Below the pieces are notes generated by a model, which was given only the letters and a program-made list of their open reading frames with translations, was not told the origin of the DNA and made no database searches. A DNA stretch of 64,000 nucleotides from NCBI GenBank assembly GCA_901538445.1, contig LR594585.1, forward strand, positions 372,001 through 436,000, in the 5' to 3' direction. The translations under genes were made by a program, and so were the position numbers. Of the stretch, positions 16,997-24,369 are shown piece after piece; the first letter of the stretch is position 1; each line of letters starts with the position of its first letter. Origin of the DNA: Gemmataceae bacterium. Lineage in GTDB: Bacteria; Planctomycetota; Planctomycetia; Gemmatales; Gemmataceae.

Positions 16997-17075
16997 GGTT
17001 CGGGGCGCTTTCGCGGGTCGGGCCGGGGCCACCTGGAACAGCTCGGAAGTCGGCCCGACTCCGACCGGAACCACT
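16997..17075 (+). pseudogene. Decayed tRNA-like sequence
   Basis: The 3' part (17045-17075) differs from the 3' half of the CAU tRNA at 12932 at only three of 31 positions and keeps the T arm GTCGG/CCGAC. The 5' end GGTTCGG pairs with CGGAACC with one mismatch, and the span is about 77 nt. The D and anticodon stems do not form well. I read it as a tRNA relic or a tRNA-derived attachment site, not a working tRNA. Confidence 0.4.
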
Positions 17076-17110
17076 CGCGACCTCCCCGGCCCCGAGCACG
17101 ACAACGGACC

Positions 17111-18508
17111 TCACGGCCGCTTCGCCGGCGCGGCCCCACGGACGCAGATGAGTTCCGTGCCGGTGCGGACGAGGAACGCGCCGTCGGTCGCGGCCACCCC
17201 GTACACCACGTCGCCGACCGCCGAATACCGGGCCGCCTCGCGCTCCTCCTTCGGCAGCGGGGGGCCGCCGCCCGGCCCCTTGCCCTCGGGCGGCTTCGGC
17301 AGGGTCGCGGCCGCCTTCTCCCGGGCCTCGGCCTGCCGCTTCGCGAAGTCGGCCGCGGACCACAGCCGGTTGGTCGCCACCGCGTCGAACTCCGGCCCGG
17401 CCCTCAGCACGGTGGTGAGGCCGTCCTTGCCGAAGAAGTACACGTGGTCCCCGGCCCCGACCGGCGTGGCCCAGCACTCGTGGCCCAGCCGCTCCGCGTA
17501 CCGCTCCTCGCCGGTCTTCAGATCGACGCAGTGGACGAACCCCGCCTTGGTGACGAAGTAGGCGTGGCCCTTGTGGACCAGCGGGCTCGCGTGGTGGCTG
17601 ATCGCCTTCTTCCCGTCCCAGACCCGCTCGAACGCGAACCCGTCCCCGGTGGCCGCGAGCCGCACGCAGCAGTTCGACCTGGCGGACGCGGCGGGGTCCG
17701 GCTTCATCCGGTTCTCGCCGGCCCCGACGACGACCAGGTCGCCGGCCGCGGTCGGGGACGGGATCGTGTTGCCGACCAGCCCGTCGAGGGCGGCGAGCTC
17801 CTTCCCCGTGGCCGCGTCGTGGGCGGTCAGCGTGCCGCCCCCGCTCGCCAGCACGACCGCCCGGCCGCCGACGCTGGTCACGGCGGGCGACGCCCACGAC
17901 GTGCGGCTCGGCCGCTCGGCCTTCCACAGCTCGTCGCCGGTCGCCTTGTCCACCGCCAGCAGGTACGACGGCCCGGCGTGGTCCACCTGCACGAACACGG
18001 CCCGCCCGGCCTGCGCGAGCGAGCTGCCGAGCGCGTGGTTGTTCTTGAACTCGGCGTCCTTCGCCAGCGCCCGGTGCCACAACTTCCCGCCGTCGTGCGA
18101 GAGGGCGATCAGGTCGCCGCTCTCGAACAGGCAGTACACGCCGCCGGCGTCCACAACGGGGGTGGGGGCGGCCCGGCCCATCATCGGGTTGTTCTTCCCC
18201 TTCTGGGTGGCCGCGAACTCCTTGGTCCACGCGACCCGGCCGGTCGCGGCGTCCACGGCGACCACGAACAGCTTCTCCTTCTCGGCCCCGTCGATCGCGG
18301 TCAGGAACACCCGGCCGTTCCACACCACCGGCGACGACTGGCCGTACCCCGGCAGGGGCGTCCGCCACGCGAGGTTCTCGGTCGGGGACCACGCCACCGG
18401 CAAGTTCTTCGCGGCCGTGGTGCTCGACCCGTCGCCCCGGAACCCGGGCCACGCGGCGGCCCCGGCGGGGTCCGCACCGATGAGCAGGGACACGAGCAGT
18501 ACGTTCAT
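17111..18508 (-). CDS. Exported PQQ-type beta-propeller protein
   Basis: This 465-residue protein has a short signal (MNVLLVSLLIGADPAGAAA) and then WPGFRGDG, a standard start in planctomycete PQQ-like propellers. Repeated W-motif blades such as AATGRVAWTKEFA, ATGDELWKAERP, ATGKELAALDGL and KTGEERYAERL follow. The fold is that of BamB and quinoprotein dehydrogenases, but cofactor residues are not evident. A structural or binding role in the periplasm is likely. GAGGAG precedes the ATG. Similar proteins lie at 38275-39552 and 52468-53805. Confidence 0.82.
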   Translation of the reverse strand: MNVLLVSLLIGADPAGAAAWPGFRGDGSSTTAAKNLPVAWSPTENLAWRTPLPGYGQSSPVVWNGRVFLTAIDGAEKEKLFVVAVDAATGRVAWTKEFAATQKGKNNPMMGRAAPTPVVDAGGVYCLFESGDLIALSHDGGKLWHRALAKDAEFKNNHALGSSLAQAGRAVFVQVDHAGPSYLLAVDKATGDELWKAERPSRTSWASPAVTSVGGRAVVLASGGGTLTAHDAATGKELAALDGLVGNTIPSPTAAGDLVVVGAGENRMKPDPAASARSNCCVRLAATGDGFAFERVWDGKKAISHHASPLVHKGHAYFVTKAGFVHCVDLKTGEERYAERLGHECWATPVGAGDHVYFFGKDGLTTVLRAGPEFDAVATNRLWSAADFAKRQAEAREKAAATLPKPPEGKGPGGGPPLPKEEREAARYSAVGDVVYGVAATDGAFLVRTGTELICVRGAAPAKRP

Positions 18509-18638
18509 TGGGGTGCTCCTCTGGTTGTGGTGGTTTAAGAACCCGAGGACGGAACGTCAGATGAGCAGAGGCCAGAGAAGCACACCGAGGCCGCTCCGAG
18601 ACCTGACCGTCTGTCGTCTGTCCTCTGTCCTCTGGCGT

Positions 18639-19721
18639 TTAGTAGTCGCTGCCGCCGACGACCTCGCCGCCGGCGCGGGTGGCGAGGGCGCGCCAGGTGT
18701 CGAGGCCGATCGCGTCGCGGACGAACCGCACGCCCCCGTCGCCGAAGCACACGTTCACGCCGCCGCTGAAGTTGCTGCGGGCCGACAGGAACCCGAGGCC
18801 GTGGGCGGTCGCGTCCGGCTCCGGCGCGTTCGGCCGGAGGGCGGCCGTGTACCCGTTCACCGAGGCGTTCGCCCAGATCCACGACCCGCCCCGGTTGCCC
18901 CGCCACGACGTGGCCGACTGGTAGTCGGTGTCCCCGATGGGCGGGCTGGCCCCGTACCCGGGGTTCGCCCCGCTCGGGCCGGTGAACAGGCTCCGCCCCG
19001 ACAGGCTCGCCGTCTGCCGCCGCTTCTCGTCCGGGGTCAGGTCGGCGAACGGCTTGGTCAGGTTCTGGTTCAACCCGAGCAAGCACTGCGACATGAACAT
19101 GGTGTTCGAGGTGCCGTCCGTGATGTCGCCGAGCCGGACGCCGGGGCCGTAGAAGAACATGCCGTCCGAGGGGAACCGGGTGTCGTACCCGTTCGGGGCC
19201 GCGGCCCCGGCCCCGGCGAGCCCGGAGCCGAGGTTGACGACGTAGTTGGTGCCGGCGTGGGTGCCGCCGCCCGAGTTGACCGTGAACAGCGGCTGCTGGC
19301 CGTCGCCGGGGCACAGGAACGTCTTGACCACGACCTTGGCCGCGTCCGGCTGGTTGAGCTGGAACGACGGGGTCGGGAACGTCCCGACGAACAGCGGCTG
19401 GGTCATGTCGAACTGCTTGCCGAGGGGCTCCTGTTCAATGTACGGGAGCAGTTGGGCGTGGACCGAATAGCCGAACGAGGTCGGGTTGCTGGCCCCGGCG
19501 GACTTCATCCCCGGCAGGCGGGCGTTGGCGCTCTCGTAGGCGTGCAGCGCGAGCCCGAGCTGCTTCAGGTTGTTCTGGCTCTGGGCGCGGGCGGCGGCCT
19601 CGCGGACCTTCTGCACGGCCGGGAGCAACAGGCCCATCAGGACCGCGATGATCGCGATGACAACCAGGAGCTCGATCAGCGTGAACGCGGGGCGGGAGCG
19701 GGGGTGCGGTCGCGGGAGCAC
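18639..19721 (-). CDS. DUF1559 pseudopilin-like protein
   Basis: This 360-residue protein has the N-terminal prepilin-type helix ([20 protein letters not shown]) after a 12-residue basic leader, then [20 protein letters not shown] and GLALHAYESANARLPG. Near the end is VNVCFGDGGVRFV, the DG signature of DUF1559. Planctomycetes hold many such paralogues; their helix resembles that of type II secretion/IV pilin subunits, but the function is unknown. It is the first of three full copies in this window. A short palindrome lies about 40 bp before its start. Confidence 0.9.
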   Translation of the reverse strand: MLPRPHPRSRPAFTLIELLVVIAIIAVLMGLLLPAVQKVREAAARAQSQNNLKQLGLALHAYESANARLPGMKSAGASNPTSFGYSVHAQLLPYIEQEPLGKQFDMTQPLFVGTFPTPSFQLNQPDAAKVVVKTFLCPGDGQQPLFTVNSGGGTHAGTNYVVNLGSGLAGAGAAAPNGYDTRFPSDGMFFYGPGVRLGDITDGTSNTMFMSQCLLGLNQNLTKPFADLTPDEKRRQTASLSGRSLFTGPSGANPGYGASPPIGDTDYQSATSWRGNRGGSWIWANASVNGYTAALRPNAPEPDATAHGLGFLSARSNFSGGVNVCFGDGGVRFVRDAIGLDTWRALATRAGGEVVGGSDY

Positions 19722-19759
19722 GGTGAACCTCCACGGGTGGGGGGTGAGGGCCGAGTATG

Positions 19760-19776
19760 ACCGTGATCATCACGGT
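19760..19776. promoter_or_regulatory. Palindrome upstream of DUF1559 gene, possible operator
   Basis: ACCGTGAT-C-ATCACGGT has perfect 8-bp arms with a 1-bp centre, 39 bp before the DUF1559 start. It lies in an unusually AT-rich stretch (ATACATGGTAATAATAAG). Position and symmetry fit a repressor site overlapping a promoter; no matching regulator is adjacent. Confidence 0.4.
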
Positions 19777-20110
19777 GATACATGGTAATAATAAGTAATA
19801 CACGGGCGTGCGGCCGGCAAGAGAGGTTTGCGGAATCGCCGCAAGGTGCGGCCTGCACTGGGTTGCGGCGCGGCGCGGGAGGTGTGATTCGCGGGACCGC
19901 CACCGATCAGCCGATCAGGGCGCGTTCGAAGTGGGGCCGAAGCGCCCGACGACCGGATGCGTAATCGGGGTGGCTGCGGGGGGAGGGGAGGGCGGCGGAG
20001 GTGCTTCGCGGCGGGTCGGACCGAATCGCGGTGATCTGTCGCGGGTTCCTGTGGGCTCGCCGGGCCCGGTCGCACGGGGCACGGCGGCTACTCTTCACGA
20101 AGCCTCGGCG
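19777..20110. other. Gene-free region
   Basis: About 330 bp between the DUF1559 promoter region and the small Pmp3-like gene. Open frames here are short and lack both family motifs and ribosome sites. No repeat of the families described elsewhere is seen. Confidence 0.5.
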
Positions 20111-20329
20111 TCACGCCCGCCCGCGGGCCAGCGCGGAGCGGTCGAGCGCCCGCATGACGGCCGAGTACCGGCGGGCGGTCGCGTGCCGGTCCACCACGCC
20201 CAGCGCGTGCGTCACCCCGGGCACGTACAGGCACATCGTGAGCCCGAGGTTGGCGGCGGCCGCGGACCGGTCCCCGGTGACGAGGACGGCGAGCGGCGGG
20301 CAGATCACGGCGAGTGCGGTCAGCAGCAT
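20111..20329 (-). CDS. YqaE/Pmp3-family small membrane protein
   Basis: This 72-residue protein begins MLLTALAVICPPLAVLVTGD and continues AANLGLTMCLYVPGVTHALG. PPLAVL, the N-L-x-L-T segment, the PG-x-x-HA pair and two hydrophobic helices match the Pmp3/YqaE stress-linked membrane proteolipids, where PP and PGxxHA are conserved. The basic C-terminal tail is longer than usual. AGGAG lies nine bases before the ATG. The longer frame to 20536 has no such site. Confidence 0.7.
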   Translation of the reverse strand: MLLTALAVICPPLAVLVTGDRSAAAANLGLTMCLYVPGVTHALGVVDRHATARRYSAVMRALDRSALARGRA

Positions 20330-20563
20330 GGCACGGTCTCCTCGTGGGCACCCCAATGATACCGGTGCCCGATGAAACGCCGCTGAGACGCGGGTGAGTG
20401 CCCCGTGAGACGCCCGGGGGTCCGGCCCTTGCGCGGAAAATTCGCTCCGACCCGCAAGCCGATACCGCCCGGCCCCTTCCGGCGTTGAGATTCCCGCGCG
20501 TTTGACGCGCCGGCACCGGCGCTCTAAACCGTTCAACTCGCCCGGTCACACGAGGAAAGCGGC

Positions 20564-20944
20564 ATGCCGACTGTACGCCTGAAGCCCACGAGCGTCCGCG
20601 GAGTTTATCGGGGCACGGACGGGCGGGTGTACACGCGGGAGGACGGGGCCGAGCGGCCGTGCGACGCGTGCGGGTGCTGGGCCCACACGCTGTACCTCCG
20701 GGCCGACCGGGCGGTGTGCGGCGGGCACGTCGTCGTCACCGGCCGCGAGCGGATCCGCATGACCACGACGTTCGCGTGCCGGGTGTACGCCGGGACCCCC
20801 GGCGAGGTGCCCGCGGGCACGGTCCTCCGCCGCGGCGACACGATGGCCGTGAGCGGCCCGCCCGAGCGGGTCGGCCGGTACGACCGGTTCGCCGTCGCCG
20901 GCGGTTTCATCCTCGTCCCCCGCAGCCGCTGGGCCTGGGAGTAG
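20564..20944 (+). CDS. Hypothetical protein with CxxC pair
   Basis: This 126-residue basic protein (MPTVRLKPTSVRGVYRGTDG) contains CDACGCW near residue 33 and single Cys residues at AVCGGH and FACRVYAG, which could bind a metal. It is not recognised as a known family. GAGGAAAGCGGC before the ATG and a good GC3 bias support it as coding. The frame ends 132 bp before the next DUF1559 start. Confidence 0.5.
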   Translation: MPTVRLKPTSVRGVYRGTDGRVYTREDGAERPCDACGCWAHTLYLRADRAVCGGHVVVTGRERIRMTTTFACRVYAGTPGEVPAGTVLRRGDTMAVSGPPERVGRYDRFAVAGGFILVPRSRWAWE

Positions 20945-21076
20945 CCCGGCACCCGCGGCCCCACTCTCTCCACACGTCACCGCGGTCGGCGGACTAAAAT
21001 TCGGAGCGCTCGTGAAAGGTTCGGCGGCGGGGTGCCATCACCCTTGCAGACCGAATCCACACACGAGGGTTCCGAG

Positions 21077-22024
21077 ATGAAGCCGTCCCCTGCGGCCCGC
21101 GGGTTCACGCTGATCGAGTTGCTCGTCGTCATCGCGATCATCGCGGTCCTGATCGGGCTGCTGCTCCCCGCGGTCCAGAAGGTCCGCGAGGCGGCCGCAC
21201 GGGCGAAGTGCCAGAACAGCATGAAGCAGGTCGCGCTCGCGGCCCACAACTACCACGACGCGGCCAACGCGTTCCCCGCGGGGATGAACAACGCGGTCGG
21301 GACCGACGGCGCCGCCTACGCCGGCGAGGACCGCCGCGTGTGGTGCCACTACCTGCTCCCGTACCTCGAGCAGCCGGCGATCGGCCAGGCCGTCCTCGAC
21401 GTCGGCGCGACCAACGCCCTCTACGCCGCCGCCCCCACGGCGGCCCACGTCTCGACGCCGATCCCGTTCCTCACCTGCACGTCGGACCCGGCCTCGCCGA
21501 AGACCGCCACGTTCGCGGGGAACCAGGGGTTCCACTCGAACTACGTCGCCTGCGCCGGGAACACGCGCTTCAACGGGTCGAGCAGCACCGCCGCGTTCCA
21601 GTCGCTCAACGGGGTGTTCTCGCCGAACCCGGCGCTGCGGGTGACGCTGCTCGGCATCACCGACGGCACGTCGAACACGGTGCTGGTGAGCGAGATCGTC
21701 CTGTCGCCGGACGCCACCGGGCACGACACCCGCGGGCGGATCTGGAACAACGCTCGGTCGGGCGGGGTGCTGTTCAGCACGATGGCCGCGCCGAACTCGA
21801 AGACCGTGAACGACCGGGTGAACCACTGCCAGAGCATCCCGACGGCCCCGTGCGAGGCGGCGAGCGGCACCGACCTGCTCGTCTTGGCCCGCAGCCGGCA
21901 CACGGGCGGGGTGAACGCGGCGATGGCCGACGGCTCGGTGCGGTTCGTCAGCGACGGCGTCGACCCGACCGCGTGGCTCGGGGCCGGCTCGCGGGCCGGC
22001 GGCGAGGTGGCCGGCGACTTCTGA
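21077..22024 (+). CDS. DUF1559 pseudopilin-like protein
   Basis: This 315-residue protein carries the prepilin-type helix [20 protein letters not shown] at residues 9-28. [31 protein letters not shown] and a C-terminal MADGSVRFVSDGV follow, which together define DUF1559. The ATG at 21077 follows GAGGGTTCCGAG. It is most like the copies at 18639 and 39802. A perfect REP pair lies 40 bp after the stop. Confidence 0.9.
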   Translation: MKPSPAARGFTLIELLVVIAIIAVLIGLLLPAVQKVREAAARAKCQNSMKQVALAAHNYHDAANAFPAGMNNAVGTDGAAYAGEDRRVWCHYLLPYLEQPAIGQAVLDVGATNALYAAAPTAAHVSTPIPFLTCTSDPASPKTATFAGNQGFHSNYVACAGNTRFNGSSSTAAFQSLNGVFSPNPALRVTLLGITDGTSNTVLVSEIVLSPDATGHDTRGRIWNNARSGGVLFSTMAAPNSKTVNDRVNHCQSIPTAPCEAASGTDLLVLARSRHTGGVNAAMADGSVRFVSDGVDPTAWLGAGSRAGGEVAGDF

Positions 22025-22063
22025 TCGCGGATTAGGGAACGTGGTCGGTCGGATCAACTGTCC

Positions 22064-22128
22064 GGCGAGCCGTGTGTGTCAACACACGGGTTTGGCGAGA
22101 ACCCGTGTGTTGACACACACGGCTCGCC
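22064..22128. repeat. REP-like pair, perfect 29-nt arms (GGCGAGC type)
   Basis: The arms 22064-22092 and 22100-22128 are perfect inverse complements with a 7-nt centre. Each is GGCGAGC, CGTGTGT, GTCA loop, ACACACG, GGTT. The position between converging genes also suits a terminator. Confidence 0.92.
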
Positions 22129-22281
22129 AGGAACAAGGGCACATCCGGGATGCACTTCCTTCTCTCCGCCGCGGTTGGCGCTCACAGCCGTGGCGAAACG
22201 AGCAGAGCCGGGGGGCTGCCCCCGGCTCTGTCGCATTCCCATGGCGTCTACTTCTGGACCTGGTCCGCGGAAGGCTCACGG

Positions 22282-22381
22282 CACCGCCGTCATCGGCGGT
22301 GGCCAAGACCACCAGGAACGACGATCGGCGGCGTGGTTCCAGCCCTGGTGGTCTTGGCCACCACCGATGACGACAGCGGTG
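22282..22381. repeat. Long imperfect palindrome
   Basis: The arms 22282-22316 and 22344-22381 pair over about 35 bp with a three-base bulge (core GGTGGCCAAGACCACCAGG). No open frame of interest overlaps it. With the REP pair it makes up most of the gene-free 22025-22519 region. Confidence 0.75.
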
Positions 22382-22519
22382 CTGGAACAGCCTTCCCCGG
22401 GTCGCATGTGGGGCCAAACGCTCGGGCGACGCAACATCGCCCTGGTGCAGGGCACCGAGCTAAACGAACCACGGGAACAAGTCACACGATACGCACGCGC
22501 CGGCCGGAACGCAAGCGGC

Positions 22520-22786
22520 TCACTTCGCGGTGTTGACGCCGGCGGCGGAGTACAGCGAGCAGTGCCCGGTCTGGCCGCGGTAGATCAGCGACGCGCCGAG
22601 GACCGCCAGCGCGAGCCCCATGAGCCCGCCCTGGCCCACGCCGGCACCGGCGAGGACCGCGCCGCCGAGCGACGACGCCATCCGCTCGTTCGGCCCCACG
22701 TTCACCCGGCTCCGGCCCGGGCGCACCGGGTTGTTCAGGTCGCGGACGCCCTGGTGCGTCATCGGGAATTGTGTTGCGTTCGCCAT
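22520..22786 (-). CDS. DUF2892 (YgaP-like) small membrane protein
   Basis: This 88-residue protein has the NVGPNERMASSLGGAVLAGA start of DUF2892, two hydrophobic segments (around residues 37-50 and 53-69) and GHCSLYSAAGVN at the end. The same inner-membrane domain occurs as the C-terminal part of the rhodanese YgaP, but here it stands alone after a 28-residue soluble leader. GGAGAACCGAC precedes the ATG. It follows the terpene-cyclase-fold gene by 86 bp on the same strand. Confidence 0.75.
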   Translation of the reverse strand: MANATQFPMTHQGVRDLNNPVRPGRSRVNVGPNERMASSLGGAVLAGAGVGQGGLMGLALAVLGASLIYRGQTGHCSLYSAAGVNTAK

Positions 22787-22872
22787 GTCGGTTCTCCTTC
22801 GGTGTGTGCGATCGGACCACACAGACGGGGAACGACTGAGCAAGTCGGGTGCCGAGACCGGGAGGGACCGCG

Positions 22873-24186
22873 TCACGGTTTCGGAGTGGCGCAGGTCGCC
22901 AGCGCCGAGACCGCACTGCACGTCGCGACGACCGGGTCGTTCTCGCGGACCAACTCGACCGCGTTCACCCAGCCCCCGTCGGGCTTCTGGCGCAGCACCA
23001 ACTCGCGGGACAACTCGTCGGCCCACGAGCGGTCATCTGGGAGTGAGAGCTTGTGGTCGCGGAACGCCTTGGCGGCCGACGCGGCGTAGTAGAAGTACAC
23101 CGCCTCGCGGTTCGGTTCGTGCGCCGGCACGTAGGTGCCGGGGTGCGTGTCGGCGCGGAAGTGCCGCACGAGCCACTGTTGGGCGTCGGCGCGCCGCTCG
23201 GCGTCTTCGGCGAGCCCGCACAGCGCGAGCGCGCGTGCGCCGTCGGCCGTCGTGCTACCGTAGGAGTTGAAGATGTGCGTCGGACCGGGGTCTTGCTTTG
23301 CGTCCGGCTCGGGCCTGGAGGCGTACTTTGCGTCGAGCTTGCCCCGGGGTTTCAGAATGCCGGCCTTATTGCGGGTCGGATCGTCGTAGATGAAGTGGAA
23401 CCCGCCATCAACCCCCTCTAAGAGCGTCGATGTGTTCGGGTCTTGCGGCATATGGTTCTGGCACCGCCGCACGAACCTCCCGGCGGCCCTCGCGGTCGCG
23501 GCGTCGAGTTCGCCGGCCGCTTTCAGCGCGTCGAGCGCGAACAGCGTCGCCGACAGGTTCGACTCGATGAGTGCCGGGGCGATGGCGTTCGGTTGCGGCT
23601 TCTTCGGCACGACGCGGCAGTAGCCCCACCCGCCGTACTGCTTCTCCTCCGGCTTCCACCCGAGCCTCTCCGTGAGTTGCCGCTCCTTGAGGTACTTCAC
23701 CCAGCCGTCGCGGGCCAAGAGGAAGTTGTGCGCCGTCGGGTGCGAGTACGCCTTGATCGCGAGCGTGGAGGTGTACAAGGGGTAGTCGAGCCCGTCCGGA
23801 CCGGGGTCGATGGTGCCGTCCTTGCGGGACAACCTCGCGAGCCACGCGACGCCCTTCGCGATGGCGGCTTCGACCGCGGGGGTGCGGACGCCGGCGTCGT
23901 GCGCCTCCTGGAGCGCGACGACCGCGAACGGCGTGAGTGCGGTGCCGTCCTTGAACGTCGCGTACACGTCGGACCGCCACGCGCCGTCGTCGCTCTGCTT
24001 CGAGAGGAGATAGTTGACGCCGTGGGCGAGCGCTTCACTCGCGGGCCTGCGGGTGACGGGCCGCGGGGCCGGGATGCCGCCGTCGTCGGCCGGTGCGGTG
24101 ACCACGACGTCGGGCACGGCGACGGGCGTTCGCGAGCACCCGACGAGGCAAAGGAGCACGACGAGGGCGGGGAGGGCGCGACGCAT
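22873..24186 (-). CDS. Terpene-cyclase-fold (prenyltransferase repeat) lipoprotein
   Basis: This 437-residue protein has a lipobox (MRRALPALVVLLCLVGC, Cys17). It carries alpha/alpha-toroid QW-type repeats: LLSKQSDDGAWRSDV, GVAWLARLSRKDGTIDPG, QNHMPQDPNTSTLLEGVDGG and LVLRQKPDGGWVNAVE. The DXDD catalytic motif of squalene-hopene cyclase is not seen, and a lipoprotein anchor would put it outside the cytoplasm, so binding or structure is more likely than catalysis. The paralogue at 24370-25989 lies just upstream on the same strand. Confidence 0.8.
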   Translation of the reverse strand: MRRALPALVVLLCLVGCSRTPVAVPDVVVTAPADDGGIPAPRPVTRRPASEALAHGVNYLLSKQSDDGAWRSDVYATFKDGTALTPFAVVALQEAHDAGVRTPAVEAAIAKGVAWLARLSRKDGTIDPGPDGLDYPLYTSTLAIKAYSHPTAHNFLLARDGWVKYLKERQLTERLGWKPEEKQYGGWGYCRVVPKKPQPNAIAPALIESNLSATLFALDALKAAGELDAATARAAGRFVRRCQNHMPQDPNTSTLLEGVDGGFHFIYDDPTRNKAGILKPRGKLDAKYASRPEPDAKQDPGPTHIFNSYGSTTADGARALALCGLAEDAERRADAQQWLVRHFRADTHPGTYVPAHEPNREAVYFYYAASAAKAFRDHKLSLPDDRSWADELSRELVLRQKPDGGWVNAVELVRENDPVVATCSAVSALATCATPKP

Positions 24187-24206
24187 GACGGGGTTCCTGC
24201 GGATTT

Positions 24207-24283
24207 GGGCGAGCGGGGGACGTCAGACCCCCGGTGTCCAACCCTCGCGATTCTACCGGGGGACTGACGTCCCCCGCTCGCCC
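24207..24283. repeat. REP-like pair, GGCGAGC type with GGGGGAC stem
   Basis: The arms 24207-24235 and 24255-24283 pair over 29 bp with one mismatch, which is in the stem of the left unit. The sequence matches the 45060 and 47408 copies. It lies 20 bp upstream of the lipoprotein start, so it may affect its expression. Confidence 0.9.
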
Positions 24284-24328
24284 GGACCGCCATAATCCTC
24301 GGTGGGTCCGAGCCGGGGGGTAAAAAAA

Positions 24329-24355
24329 CCACGGGGGCAAGCCCCGTGGCTCGAA
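24329..24355. repeat. Single REP-like unit, CGAGCCACGGGG family
   Basis: 27 nt, inverse of the left arm at 1596 with one difference and identical to its right arm. It lies next to a 7-A run, just after the stop of the 24370 gene. Confidence 0.75.
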
Positions 24356-24369
24356 AGCGCAGCGTCGCG

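Noticed and set aside
16997-17073. A functional tRNA-Pro (loop CCTGGAA, anticodon TGG)
   Set aside because: Position 33 is C and not T, two pairs of the anticodon stem fail and the D stem is poor, so it was listed as a relic.
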